Below, in pieces: positions 16,773 to 25,147 of a stretch of 41,643 nucleotides of DNA. The position numbers and the translations under genes are program-made. Each line of letters starts with the position of its first letter. Positions within the stretch are counted from its first letter, which is position 1. The notes beneath the pieces were generated by a model that did no database searches, was not told the origin of the DNA, and saw nothing but the letters and a program-made list of their open reading frames with translations. Source of the stretch: a virus; IMG/VR virus record IMGVR_UViG_3300004163_000005, positions 1 to 41,643 of that record; one strand, 5' to 3'.

Positions 16773-17226
16773 GTTGATTAGCCATCGTATGAGCCAAGAC
16801 CGACATCGCGGCCGCTTGCATGTTGTCCACTCGGTTGTCCCTATCAGCAAAAAAGAAAGGGTGCGCTTTACTCCCTGGGTGGTTAATGACTCGGGCAAAA
16901 CCGAAACCGGCACCGCCTCCGACAGGAAAGCGCAAGGCTTTGCGGTCCTTCGGTCTGATGACATGCGGCTGGGTGCCATCCTCAACATACATGGCGTAAT
17001 CGGCATTGACATAAACCGTGGCCGAGCCGTTGCCGTTAGGATGCCAACCGATAGATTGTTCAAGCTGCCCGTTACGCGTCGTAAAGGCATGCCCGGCATG
17101 AATCCAGTCCAGCGTGTCGTCGGTGTAGCGCTCGGCGGCCGCGTTAACAATCCGCTGCGCCAGTTGCGGATCGCTAAATGCCGCCAGCACCGACGGCACA
17201 TTGCCCAGGTCGAGACGAATGTCCAT
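16765..17226 (-). CDS. HK97 gp10-like tail completion protein
   Basis: This 153-residue protein has the signature of the HK97 gp10/neck family: FTTRNGQLEQSIGW, TVYVNADYAMYVEDGTQPHVI, ALRFPVGGGAGFGFARVINHPGS and KAHPFFFAD. Members complete the tail or neck and join head and tail. It follows the 60-residue gene with one-base overlap (TAATG) and is followed by the connector gene. Confidence 0.85.
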   Translation of the reverse strand: MDIRLDLGNVPSVLAAFSDPQLAQRIVNAAAERYTDDTLDWIHAGHAFTTRNGQLEQSIGWHPNGNGSATVYVNADYAMYVEDGTQPHVIRPKDRKALRFPVGGGAGFGFARVINHPGSKAHPFFFADRDNRVDNMQAAAMSVLAHTMANQHG

Positions 17227-17408
17227 TAGCTTTTCTGGCCGTCAGCTGTGTCCGATGCAGCCGCAGACGTTGATGCATCAGGGCTATCAGCCGTTTTCTC
17301 ATTCCTTTTACCTTTTTTGACGGACTTGGCGTTGTCGCTGTCTTCAGTACCGGTTTTTTGTTGGGCTGCGGCTTCCCGCCGCGCCCGATTAAATGCTGTC
17401 AATCCCAT
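17226..17408 (-). CDS. Small charged protein after the capsid gene
   Basis: This 60-residue protein starts MGLTAFNRARREAAAQQK and continues as a Lys/Asp/Ser/Ala-rich, probably disordered tail. Small disordered proteins following the capsid gene occur in FluMu-type phages, and the opening phrase GLTAFNRARREAA is protein-like. A GGTGA sequence precedes the ATG. The function is not recognised. Confidence 0.6.
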   Translation of the reverse strand: MGLTAFNRARREAAAQQKTGTEDSDNAKSVKKGKRNEKTADSPDASTSAAASDTADGQKS

Positions 17409-17415
17409 ACGTCAC

Positions 17416-18369
17416 CTATGCAAGTTTGTGTTTGAACTGCACGATGCGGATTTTCTTGTTCTCGTACACGCGCTCCCAATTGGTGCCGGTCGCCAGTTCG
17501 GTACGGCTTGGAAAGTCGCCGGCCGACGTTCCCTTCCATTTAATACCGCGCGGATGCAGGATAAAGCGCCGACGGTACGTAGCCACGGTGTCGCCGGCCA
17601 AAATATCGCGGTCGGTCTCAATGTCGCTTTCGCCAATGGTGTCCTGTTTAAAACCAACAGCGCCAGGACCAAAAATATACGAGGTATAAGTGCCTGACGA
17701 GACCGGCAGGCCGTCATCCACGATGACGACTTTGTCTTGATAACGGCCAATCCGTTGACTCTTGTCAGCCGTGGTTTCGTAGACAATCATTTGTTGTTTG
17801 GCCAAGTACGTCTCGGTGGCCGAATGCATAGCCACCGCCGACACGCCGTCTTTGGCATCGCCCAGCAATTGGCAAGCATCCAGAAACGTATTTTGATTGA
17901 TTGCGCGAACCGCTTCCGAAGCACCGCCGGAAATATCCGAGACGTTGCCGGCCATCGACGCGGCAGCGAATGCGCCGGCTAACATATTAATTAGCTCTTT
18001 TTGCGATTGGCGCATTTGATAGCTGTCGATCAACTCCATGATCGCCCTGAGCGGATCGGCGCCGGATAACACCTTGGCCAGATCGTTGACACTAAAGGCA
18101 CGACCGCGACCAATCACCGCCGCGACATCTTTCGCGGCGCCAATGTTGCCGACAGTCAACGCATCAGTGCCGCTTAGATTCTCTTCATCGCCGGTCAAGT
18201 CGTCAAAAAACGGCAGGTTGACCGTGCCGCCGCCACTGGGCAAGGTAAGGTCGGTCAGCGCGCCGACAATGCCGCTCGCCCACATGGCGACTTTAACAGC
18301 GGTCGGGTTGACCTGGTAAGCTGCCCAGTTTTCAGGCGTCAACAAGTTTGCAATAGTGGTTTTTGCCAT
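17416..18369 (-). CDS. Major capsid protein
   Basis: This 317-residue protein follows the scaffold gene. Features are LPSGGGTVNLPFFDDLTGDEENLSG near residues 43-67, GRGRAFSVNDLAKVLSGADPL, a central helix, VAMHSATETYLAKQQMI, and a C-terminal beta region (RRRFILHPRGIKWKG). The AGGAA ribosome binding site lies 8 nt from the ATG. The pattern matches a phage coat protein family that is not the Mu gpT type, part of the head-module mosaicism. Identification rests on size, pattern and position. Confidence 0.85.
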   Translation of the reverse strand: MAKTTIANLLTPENWAAYQVNPTAVKVAMWASGIVGALTDLTLPSGGGTVNLPFFDDLTGDEENLSGTDALTVGNIGAAKDVAAVIGRGRAFSVNDLAKVLSGADPLRAIMELIDSYQMRQSQKELINMLAGAFAAASMAGNVSDISGGASEAVRAINQNTFLDACQLLGDAKDGVSAVAMHSATETYLAKQQMIVYETTADKSQRIGRYQDKVVIVDDGLPVSSGTYTSYIFGPGAVGFKQDTIGESDIETDRDILAGDTVATYRRRFILHPRGIKWKGTSAGDFPSRTELATGTNWERVYENKKIRIVQFKHKLA

Positions 18370-18382
18370 GATCGATTCCTAA

Positions 18383-19030
18383 TTAGTGGCCGGCAGCCGC
18401 TTTAAATTGCGCGGCCAGGGTTGGATTTGTTTTGTTGAGGTTGACTTGCTCGGTCAAATTCCAATGCTCTTTCGACCAAGGATTTTTCGCCGCGCTACCG
18501 GCATTGGGCGGCGCGCCAGAACCGGTGTCGCCTTGGGCCTTGGCTAAAAACGGCCGTTCTTCAAGCAATGCTTTAACCGCGTCGGCAACGGGTTTGCCGT
18601 CGATGGTGACATTATCGTTGTCATCAACTTTGGCACGGACGGCTAACAGCTCTTTAATCGTGGCCGGATCGACTGCTTCGGTCGCCGCTGCCAGCAGTGC
18701 ATGAGCGACAGCCATTTTCTCGTACTTGCCTTGCCATTTTTTTGCGTCAGCATCTCTAGCGTCTGCCAGCTCTTGCAGCCTGCCCTGTGCTTTAAGATTT
18801 GCCTCAGTCAGCGCCTTTAAGTCGCTGTGTCCGGTTGCTGCTTTCAATTGCCCGGCAAAATCAGCTTGTTGCTGAGCCAGCGCGGCATTGATTTGCGCCT
18901 GTACATCAACCGCACCCGAAGCCGGAGCACCGGCTTCGGGAGTGACAGTAGAGGTAGGGGTATTCTGGGGTGCTCCGCCAGCGGCTTGATCGGGCTCGGC
19001 GTTGAATAATTTATGACTGGGTCTGAACAT
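18383..19030 (-). CDS. Capsid scaffold protein
   Basis: This 215-residue protein has an Ala/Gln/Pro-rich N-terminus, a central coiled coil (VDVQAQINAALAQQQADF to KWQGKYEKMAVAHALLAA), and a C-terminal ELLAVRAKVDDNDNVTIDG followed by GKPVADAVKALLEERPF. This layout is typical of scaffold proteins such as the SPP1 gp11 type, which direct procapsid assembly and exit later. The ATG at 19030 has AGGA upstream; a TTG 18 bases further upstream would add six residues. It directly precedes the capsid gene. Confidence 0.82.
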   Translation of the reverse strand: MFRPSHKLFNAEPDQAAGGAPQNTPTSTVTPEAGAPASGAVDVQAQINAALAQQQADFAGQLKAATGHSDLKALTEANLKAQGRLQELADARDADAKKWQGKYEKMAVAHALLAAATEAVDPATIKELLAVRAKVDDNDNVTIDGKPVADAVKALLEERPFLAKAQGDTGSGAPPNAGSAAKNPWSKEHWNLTEQVNLNKTNPTLAAQFKAAAGH

Positions 19031-19096
19031 GCTCGAAATCCTGTACAAAGGAAAAAATAAATTTCCAGCACAGGTTACCGGGTGATGAAGTTGGAA

Positions 19097-19117
19097 GTAA
19101 TGCGAAGGGCTTCGCAG
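19097..19117. repeat. 21-bp palindromic repeat, copy 1
   Basis: The core TGCGAAGGGCTTCGCA is a near-perfect palindrome. The whole 21-bp word is identical to 27492-27512. Both copies lie in gaps of the late operon, so the pair may be a small REP-like element or a shared regulatory site. Confidence 0.6.
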
Positions 19118-19292
19118 TAGGATGAAGGGATAATTTAGAGAACGACTAAAAAGACCGGCTGAAAATCAGCCTAAAAGCAACGAGAAGGCCCGTTAAATGG
19201 GTGTTAACTTTTTTTAGAATACAACGACAGCGCTTGAGGTGCTTTTGAGGCTTAAATGAGCTTATTTTAAGTTTCTCGTTTTAATCATATTT

Positions 19293-19370
19293 TGTAGGTT
19301 GGCTGACGCAAGGAAGCCCAACACTTTAAAGCTTCGGTCCGTTGGGCTTCGTGCCTCAGCCCAACCTACA
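19293..19370. repeat. REP/REPIN-type palindromic element
   Basis: It begins TGTAGGTTGGCTGA and ends TCAGCCCAACCTACA, giving near-perfect terminal inverted repeats around inner AAGCCCAAC and GTTGGGCTT blocks. The GTAG start and paired inverted REP-like arms fit a REPIN, a RAYT-mobilised bacterial element. It sits in an intergenic gap between a 71-residue gene and the scaffold gene. Confidence 0.7.
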
Positions 19371-19378
19371 TTTTTTGT

Positions 19379-19594
19379 TTAAGCCGCTTTTGACTGCAAC
19401 AGTTGGTTGGTATCGAAGTTATCCAAGCCGATTTCTTCCAACGGTACATCCCACACTTCGGCTTCCGATATGGCGGCCTCGATCAAGTCGTAACACAAAG
19501 CCGCCTCGTTGCTGCCGGGACTCTCCATCCCTCGGGCTTTGGCTATTTCAATCACGGTGTTCAGTATCAATGCGTATTTAGTTTGCTGGGTCAT
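19379..19594 (-). CDS. Small acidic protein of unknown function
   Basis: This 71-residue, acidic, helical protein (MTQQTKYALILNTVIEIAKA, later ISEAEVWDVPLEEIGLDNFD) overlaps the end of the MuF-like gene by 17 bases, which argues for a real coupled gene. No domain is recognised. The gene ends just before a REP-type element. A head-assembly accessory role is possible from position only. Confidence 0.6.
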   Translation of the reverse strand: MTQQTKYALILNTVIEIAKARGMESPGSNEAALCYDLIEAAISEAEVWDVPLEEIGLDNFDTNQLLQSKAA

Positions 19595-21029
19595 GTTTGC
19601 GCTCCCTTAAAATGCCTGTGAGTATGGTGATTTGTTCTTGCTGACGCTGAATGTCTTGCGGCCATTTTCGTTCAATTAAGTTCCGTTGTCTATCGGGATG
19701 AAAGCTTGTAAAGCCGGGGATTTTGGTAGTCGGGTCGCTAATCCAAAGCCGGTGTTTATCGATCTGCTTTTGTAGCGATTTTATGCCTTTTTCCAGCTCG
19801 GCGTCGGTTAATTCCTGAGATTTCAAATACCAGCCGTGATGCGCGCCGCCTTTATGCCGGGCAGCTTCAAACGGAGATTGCGCCTTCAGGGCTTTATGCG
19901 TTACCAGCCCCAAACCGTCGGACCTTATCAAGTCATTCAACGGCACGCCGGCCTGCAAAGCGCTTTGCGCCCAGTTCGGCAACAAGGTTTGCCGCTGCCC
20001 GGGCGTGGCGTTTTTGACAAATTCGGCGTAATTTTTCGAGCCTTTCTGTTTGATCGGCGTCACCCTGGGGACCAACAGGCACATACAATGGGGGTGAGCT
20101 TTGTGCTGCGGCACCGTATCCCTGGTGAACACACCCTTGCCAAGCCCCATTTCGATATTGGCGTAATAATCGCAAATATCCGTAGTCGGGTGGCTGGACG
20201 ATAAGCGCCACTGGAAGCCGATGACCGATTCATCGCCCTCGACCGAGGCAATCACCGCGTTGTGTGCGGCGTCCGCCATCTCGGTTCTAGCAATGCGTTT
20301 TAGGTTGTACAGTTGCTTGTCGTACACCCACCATTTGACGGCCTTGTCGACTAATGCCTCGGAACCTTTGTCGACGGCGGCCTTGATTTGCTTTAACACC
20401 TGCTCGGCGGCGGAGCGGGAACCCGTGCTTTTGAGCATCGCTATACGCTCTTCCGCTTCGCCGACAACCTTGTTCCAATCGGCGCGGGCGTTCGGGTCGT
20501 GGATCAGGCCGATTGCCGATTCGTGCAACTCTTTGACCCAGTCGTCTGCATGGTTGGTGACAATCTTAAAGCGGTTCCCGCCGCGTTCGATGGCCCGTTG
20601 CATATCGTACACGACAGCACTGGTCGCTTTGCCCTGGCGAATACCGGCTTGTAACTGTTGTTGCACGCCGCGACGCGTGTCGGTTTTCCAGCGCCAAATA
20701 CGATCGGACAAGGTCAAACCGTCCGGCCAACGCGTAATAAAAGCTTGCTCGGCCAGCTTCAGGACTGTTTCGGATTGCAGGCTGGCAACGGTCAGCGGCA
20801 AACCGGATGCCACTACTACCGCGCTACTGATAGCCTCTTGAAGCGTGTTATTAACGGTAGATAAATGCGCATTCAGGGCGGCTTCGGCATCGCCTGACAG
20901 CCGCCAACCTTGGGCTCTTAATTGGGTTAGAAATTGTTTGACGAATGCGCCGGTGTCGGCGGTTATTTGGCCGTCGCGCTTGAGGATTTCTTGCGCCAGG
21001 CGTTTGTAGAGTTCGGCGTAGTCGGGCAT
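19578..21029 (-). CDS. MuF-like head morphogenesis protein with C-terminal extension
   Basis: This 483-residue protein is a minor head protein. Its conserved core lies at about residues 235-325: RTEMADAAHN (248-257), HPTTDICDYYANI and HPHCMCLLVP (312-321), the His/Cys-containing motif of the MuF/SPP1 gp7 family. The long N-terminal region is helical. Residues about 385-475 (GGAHHGWYLKSQELTDAELE, then GIKSLQKQIDKHRLWISDP) form an extra domain. MuF proteins often carry C-terminal effector domains injected with DNA, but no known toxin motif was identified. It starts with a one-base overlap after the zinc-finger gene. Confidence 0.85.
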   Translation of the reverse strand: MPDYAELYKRLAQEILKRDGQITADTGAFVKQFLTQLRAQGWRLSGDAEAALNAHLSTVNNTLQEAISSAVVVASGLPLTVASLQSETVLKLAEQAFITRWPDGLTLSDRIWRWKTDTRRGVQQQLQAGIRQGKATSAVVYDMQRAIERGGNRFKIVTNHADDWVKELHESAIGLIHDPNARADWNKVVGEAEERIAMLKSTGSRSAAEQVLKQIKAAVDKGSEALVDKAVKWWVYDKQLYNLKRIARTEMADAAHNAVIASVEGDESVIGFQWRLSSSHPTTDICDYYANIEMGLGKGVFTRDTVPQHKAHPHCMCLLVPRVTPIKQKGSKNYAEFVKNATPGQRQTLLPNWAQSALQAGVPLNDLIRSDGLGLVTHKALKAQSPFEAARHKGGAHHGWYLKSQELTDAELEKGIKSLQKQIDKHRLWISDPTTKIPGFTSFHPDRQRNLIERKWPQDIQRQQEQITILTGILRERKHDPAN

Positions 21030-21244
21030 TATCCAACTGGCCCCAGATCAGGGCCGAAATGATCTTTAGCACAACCACTACAATAGTAGATGCCACAATG
21101 GAAACAACGAAATTGCGACCATATCACGGTTGACTTGCCGCAACCTCCGCAATTGATTTGTTCGCGTACGTTCATATACTGCCGAGCCTGACTGGCAACA
21201 ATCTCTCGGCATCGATCAAGATGCGCTTGGCTATATGCAGTCAT
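21029..21244 (-). CDS. Small protein with three CxxC zinc-binding pairs
   Basis: This 71-residue protein has CxxC pairs at residues 32/35, 47/50 and 55/58 (NCGGCGKS, RCFHCGIYYCSGCAK). It could bind one or two zinc ions. It overlaps its upstream neighbour (ATGA) and its downstream neighbour (TAATG), so it is embedded in the head operon between the portal and MuF-like genes. Its size and cysteine content recall phage Com-type proteins, but the motif layout differs. The function is unknown. Confidence 0.7.
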   Translation of the reverse strand: MTAYSQAHLDRCREIVASQARQYMNVREQINCGGCGKSTVIWSQFRCFHCGIYYCSGCAKDHFGPDLGPVG

Positions 21245-21501
21245 AATCCAGCCAAATCTGCGGCTAACCTGGTTTTAGCGACACCCAACACGCCGATCGC
21301 TTCGTGCTTGCGCATCCCAGACATTTTCCAGGCAAACGAATAACCATCGCCTTGATCGTCCACGATAATGAAAAAGGCTTTTTTGCCTTGATAAGCGCCG
21401 TTATTGTTTTCGATGTCGACGATTGCATCGCGCAGCATGTCAATCGGCGAATAATGCAACGCTGAGTCGGATACAACCGACAGATCAACTACCTTGTTCA
21501 T
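21241..21501 (-). CDS. Hypothetical protein in the head operon
   Basis: This 86-residue protein (MNKVVDLSVVSDSALHYSPI..., AFFIIVDDQGDGYSFAWKMSG, HEAIGVLGVAKTRLAADLAGL) looks alpha/beta with no known motif. It overlaps the 44-residue gene upstream and the zinc protein downstream by 4 bases each, indicating translational coupling. The function is not recognised. Confidence 0.65.
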   Translation of the reverse strand: MNKVVDLSVVSDSALHYSPIDMLRDAIVDIENNNGAYQGKKAFFIIVDDQGDGYSFAWKMSGMRKHEAIGVLGVAKTRLAADLAGL

Positions 21502-21632
21502 AATCTTTCCCGTTTATCCAGAATGACACACAACACCATCATGCCGATTGCATTCCATTGCAAAGCTATATCGTGGGCCAAAAGCCATTGGATAAAAAAT
21601 ATCGACCACGCTATCAAAATATCATTATTCAT
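21498..21632 (-). CDS. 44-residue membrane peptide, coupled small gene
   Basis: The peptide starts MNNDILIAWSIFFIQWLLA and ends MMVLCVILDKRERL: two hydrophobic stretches followed by a short basic tail. The ATG overlaps the portal stop (ATGA at 21632-21629) and the TGA overlaps the next ATG (21501-21498), so it fits exactly between two genes. It could be a small holin-like or exclusion-type membrane peptide, but nothing beyond membrane insertion can be supported. Confidence 0.65.
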   Translation of the reverse strand: MNNDILIAWSIFFIQWLLAHDIALQWNAIGMMVLCVILDKRERL

Positions 21633-22996
21633 GCTCCCGCCTGCTGCCGTGCCAGTCTATCGCCGTAAGTATCCCCCATCGCATCAATTTCTTTCTCAAT
21701 CGCCGCCATCGTCGTGGACGAAACGTCATTTCTTAAAACCTGCTTGGCCAGCAACTTTTTAACGGCTTTATCGAACTCGGCGCCCATGCCCAAGTTAATC
21801 GAGTCCATCGCAATGCCAATGGCCTTGATCACATCGGAAAGATTAAAATCGGTCGGATAACTGATATTGCCGGTAAATTTACCGCCTTGCCACAAGCTAA
21901 CCAGCTGCGCTATCTCGGTTTCGGCAGACTCGCACATCTCGGCCATGCCGCTCAACGAACAGTTGGCCTCCATAAAATGGAACGACAGCGCTTCACCGGA
22001 CGGCTGCACGCTGCCGACAAACTCCAGATTTGCCACGCGATAAATATCCAAAACTATTGCGGCCATACGCTGCATGCAATGCGCCATCGGATCGGGCAGC
22101 GGGGCAATATAGCCGGGTTGGCCTCCGCCGGTCGGGTTGTAGGTCAGCCCGTTTTTGGTGCCGATGGTCAAGTTCTGCAAGCGCTCGCGCTCTTCCTTGT
22201 CCGCGGCCGGGATAGTCAAAATCGAGAATGCTTGCTCCCGTTCTTGCTCCCGAAGCTCTGAACCGATGTTGTACAACTCCCAGCATAGTTGCGCCAGATC
22301 GTAAAAAAACGACTGGCTGTAACTGTCGGTAGGGTTTAACGGCTTGGCGATATGCAAACGCACGACCGGAACCCTGCCTATTTTATAGTCGCCTTGCTCC
22401 GCCTTTGTGCTGCCATCCGGCAGAGTGCGGGTAATCACTTCGCTACCTTCCTGATCCTTGGTGAGCCGCCAGCCGGTGGTCGTAAAGGTTCGATACACTT
22501 TTTCATTGCCTTCCTGTTCGACGAAGGTTACCGACTGCCAAACACCGGCCGCATTCTTGGTCTCTGCAACCAGCTGGTTTTTCATGCGTAGCGCCAGATA
22601 AGGAATGGCTTGGTCGGCGCGGCTTTGCCCTTGCTGCTGAGGCTTATCGACAATCACATAGACGGTCCCTAATATCATCGCCAGCCGTTGATGGCTCGAT
22701 AATACCGAATCCAGCTTGCCGCCGGCGCCATCGGCATTCGCCATAAATTGCGTGTAAAGATCGTCGACTTCGCGATTGGGCGGTTGTTTCCATAAAAATC
22801 CCATGTACACGTCAACGATCTTTCTGGCGAAATTGCGATAAACCGCCAGGTTTTTGCGCGCCTCAAAATCGTCTTCTTCTTCGCGGCCGTGGGGCACCAA
22901 GTAAGCCCCTGAAGCATAACCGCCGAGCCCCGAATAACTGTCCAGCAAAAACTGGTCGGAGGTTTTATCAAGTTTGGTTGATGTCGCTATAGCCAT
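21629..22996 (-). CDS. Portal protein
   Basis: This 455-residue protein lies right after the large terminase gene, the standard position. Features are an N-terminal FARKIVDVYMGFLWKQPPNR, AMILGTVYVIVDKPQQQ, PVVRLHIAKPLNPTDSYSQS and a long C-terminal helical region, consistent with a portal wing/stem/crown plan. It does not show the pattern of the Mu gp29 (DUF935) portal and appears to come from another portal family, a sign of mosaic assembly. It would form the dodecameric DNA channel. Confidence 0.8.
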   Translation of the reverse strand: MAIATSTKLDKTSDQFLLDSYSGLGGYASGAYLVPHGREEEDDFEARKNLAVYRNFARKIVDVYMGFLWKQPPNREVDDLYTQFMANADGAGGKLDSVLSSHQRLAMILGTVYVIVDKPQQQGQSRADQAIPYLALRMKNQLVAETKNAAGVWQSVTFVEQEGNEKVYRTFTTTGWRLTKDQEGSEVITRTLPDGSTKAEQGDYKIGRVPVVRLHIAKPLNPTDSYSQSFFYDLAQLCWELYNIGSELREQEREQAFSILTIPAADKEERERLQNLTIGTKNGLTYNPTGGGQPGYIAPLPDPMAHCMQRMAAIVLDIYRVANLEFVGSVQPSGEALSFHFMEANCSLSGMAEMCESAETEIAQLVSLWQGGKFTGNISYPTDFNLSDVIKAIGIAMDSINLGMGAEFDKAVKKLLAKQVLRNDVSSTTMAAIEKEIDAMGDTYGDRLARQQAGA

Positions 22997-23004
22997 GATG
23001 GTGC

Positions 23005-24588
23005 TTATAGAAATTTAAAGTGGATAGGTGTATAGGCAGCCACGATGGGCTTAATGGTCCGTGCCGCAAAATCGCCCAAAGCCAGCGCTATCGCATAGTC
23101 GCCGTGCCGTTCAATGCCTTCGTCGTTTTCTGTCGTGTCTTTCGGCAATTTAATAATGCCATCGACCCGTTCCAGATCCCGCAGGTCAGAGTCATGCTGA
23201 AGATCGCGCGGGATGTCCATCATGTCGTCCTCAAAGGTCTGCACGAATGCCGCCATGTTGTCGCGATACCAAGCCAATGACAGCGTCACCTGCACAACAG
23301 AATTCCATTTTTCCCAGGTCAGCTCCGCCAGGTTTTGCCCTGGACCGGTCGCATCCATTGCGCCGCCGCTAAAATTAGGGAGTAGTGCTATCAAACTCCA
23401 TAGTATTTGCTGCTGTTGTAAAATCGGGCAATTATGCAACTCGACCACAAACGGCACCTGGCGTCTTAAATCACTTTTTTTAATCAATGGCACAATGACA
23501 GACAAATGGCCTTTTCTGGCAAAGTCCATGCCGAAAAAATGCGACTCGGTTTTATCCAGTGCCGTAATACAGGGCATTAAATCGCGCTTTATCCAGGCGT
23601 CTATTTCACGGGTGCGGGTTTCAACCGGCCAATTTTTAAAGTCTTCATCAAACGATAGCCTCAGCACCGGCCGCACAGCTTTCATAGCCCGCTCGATCCA
23701 TAAACCCGGTATGGCCGACCCGTCGCCATCGCGCGGCACCGTATCCAGCTCTTCACGCATCGCTGATTTTCGCGGCCCATAGGCTTTACGGATACGCAGA
23801 TACCAGTCTTTTTTGCCTTCTTCGGTGACCGGCTTTCCTTGCATAAAGCACACCCGCTCATACAATCCATTGGCGACGCATTCATCAAAAGTGATCTTAA
23901 AAACTGCCGCCGATTTGCCGTACAAGCCGTTGCGCACGTCCGAGACTAATTGATTGAAGGGGTTTTTAATGCCCCGGTGAGTGCTGATAATGCGTATTTT
24001 TCCGCCCCAGATCAGCAGCGCTGTGGCGGACTCAATGACTTTACGGACATCTTTATGCAAGGCGGCTTCGTCAATATCGACGATGCCTTGCAAACCGTGG
24101 ATGTTTTCCGGGCGGCTGGATAGCGCCACAATCCGGAACCCGGATGCAAAGCGTACTCGAAACGCCGTAATATCCTGAGTTGCTTCGCCGCGCTTGTCCT
24201 GGTCGGCAAAAATAAACTGCTCGATCTGGCTGACGCCTTCGCCCTGGGCGGATACGATCACCTTAGCAAACTTGGCAACGTAACCGATAAACTCCAGGCC
24301 TTTTTCGCGGGTATCGCCGATATAAAACACATTGGAGCCGCCTGCGGACTTCCTGGATGCTGCGGTGATGGTGTCATCCAGAGCCGTGGCCAGGGTAATC
24401 CCGGAGCGGCGGCATTTTTCGCCAATCGCTAAATCGACCGAATGAATCAATCGCACCCATTCGACCTGGTGCTTCATGAATACGCCGTCATCCATCGGAT
24501 TAAAGCCGTCCGGAATGTCACGCACCTTTTCAGGCAGTTCATCCCATTCAACAATACGCTGGGTGTCGCCTAACGGGGCCAGGCTCAT
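23005..24588 (-). CDS. Terminase large subunit (Mu gp28-like)
   Basis: This 527-residue protein is the DNA-packaging motor. The N-terminal ATPase has a Walker A-like GEKCRRSGIT at about residues 56-65, of the Mu-type GxxRRxG style, and a Walker B VDIDEA at 170-175. The C-terminal nuclease region contains FFGMDFARKG and GGAMDATGPG, each with candidate metal-binding Asp. It starts with a one-base overlap (TAATG) after the small subunit. Headful packaging from the integrated Mu-type genome is expected from the family. Confidence 0.9.
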   Translation of the reverse strand: MSLAPLGDTQRIVEWDELPEKVRDIPDGFNPMDDGVFMKHQVEWVRLIHSVDLAIGEKCRRSGITLATALDDTITAASRKSAGGSNVFYIGDTREKGLEFIGYVAKFAKVIVSAQGEGVSQIEQFIFADQDKRGEATQDITAFRVRFASGFRIVALSSRPENIHGLQGIVDIDEAALHKDVRKVIESATALLIWGGKIRIISTHRGIKNPFNQLVSDVRNGLYGKSAAVFKITFDECVANGLYERVCFMQGKPVTEEGKKDWYLRIRKAYGPRKSAMREELDTVPRDGDGSAIPGLWIERAMKAVRPVLRLSFDEDFKNWPVETRTREIDAWIKRDLMPCITALDKTESHFFGMDFARKGHLSVIVPLIKKSDLRRQVPFVVELHNCPILQQQQILWSLIALLPNFSGGAMDATGPGQNLAELTWEKWNSVVQVTLSLAWYRDNMAAFVQTFEDDMMDIPRDLQHDSDLRDLERVDGIIKLPKDTTENDEGIERHGDYAIALALGDFAARTIKPIVAAYTPIHFKFL

Positions 24589-25145
24589 TAAACGCCGCCC
24601 ATCAATACTTTTTGACGCCAGAACCGGGCTTGCTCATCATCAAAGCCCGCTGCTTTTGCCATTTCATCAACTTGTTTAGCCGCTTCCTCGCGGGCTTGCC
24701 GTTTGGCTTCGACCTCAAAATCTTTCCGCCACTTGGCCGAGCCGATGGCACTACGGCCAATATCGGCAATGGCCCTGGCCAGCTTCGGGATAACGGTCGC
24801 TTTGTCGGCCATTTCCCAGCCTTGCATGCTTTCCAGCACATCCATCATCTGATCGATGGCAACCATTTCACTGGCTTCCAGCAACGCGGCTTTTTCCTCG
24901 TTGCTCATACCGCCCATGGCTTTGGCAATCTCCATCCGCTCCCGTGCGCGCATGATCGTTTTTTCCATGCTGGCTTTCAGGTCTTTACCATAGTCACCAA
25001 CCGAGGTACGGCTGACCTGAAAACCTTGCGCCTTTAACCAATCCGATAATCCGGAATAATCGCTAAAGCCGCCGCTAATCAGGCGCTGGTTAAGCTCGGT
25101 CAATACCGCGTCGGGTAATTGGCTGATTGCTGGACGTGGCGGCAT
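24588..25145 (-). CDS. Terminase small subunit (DUF3486, Mu gp27-like)
   Basis: This 185-residue helical protein begins MPPRPAISQLPDAVLTELNQ, with FSDYSGLSDWLKAQGFQVSR as a probable DNA-binding segment, followed by a coiled coil. This is the DUF3486 pattern of Mu gp27. The ATG at 25145 is preferred over a longer in-frame start because the extra N-terminus overlaps the upstream gene and is Arg/Cys-rich noise. It recognises phage DNA for packaging and partners the next gene. Confidence 0.85.
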   Translation of the reverse strand: MPPRPAISQLPDAVLTELNQRLISGGFSDYSGLSDWLKAQGFQVSRTSVGDYGKDLKASMEKTIMRARERMEIAKAMGGMSNEEKAALLEASEMVAIDQMMDVLESMQGWEMADKATVIPKLARAIADIGRSAIGSAKWRKDFEVEAKRQAREEAAKQVDEMAKAAGFDDEQARFWRQKVLMGGV

Positions 25146-25147
25146 TA

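Larger units (their letters stand above)
19031..19378. other. 348-bp intergenic gap in the head operon
   Basis: No gene is seen here. The gap holds a 21-bp word shared with 27492-27512 (at 19097-19117, with the palindromic core TGCGAAGGGCTTCGCA), a small hairpin GGCTGA-AAA-TCAGCC at 19157-19171 that on the minus strand is followed after four bases by T5 (possible weak terminator), and the REP-type element at 19293-19370. No convincing promoter for the scaffold-capsid genes was found, although a separate one is plausible. Confidence 0.6.

Noticed and set aside
16773-17201. Long N-terminal extension of the connector ORF
   Set aside because: It lies entirely over the gp10-like gene in another frame and is Arg/Pro/Thr noise; the ATG at 16772 fits the gene boundary.
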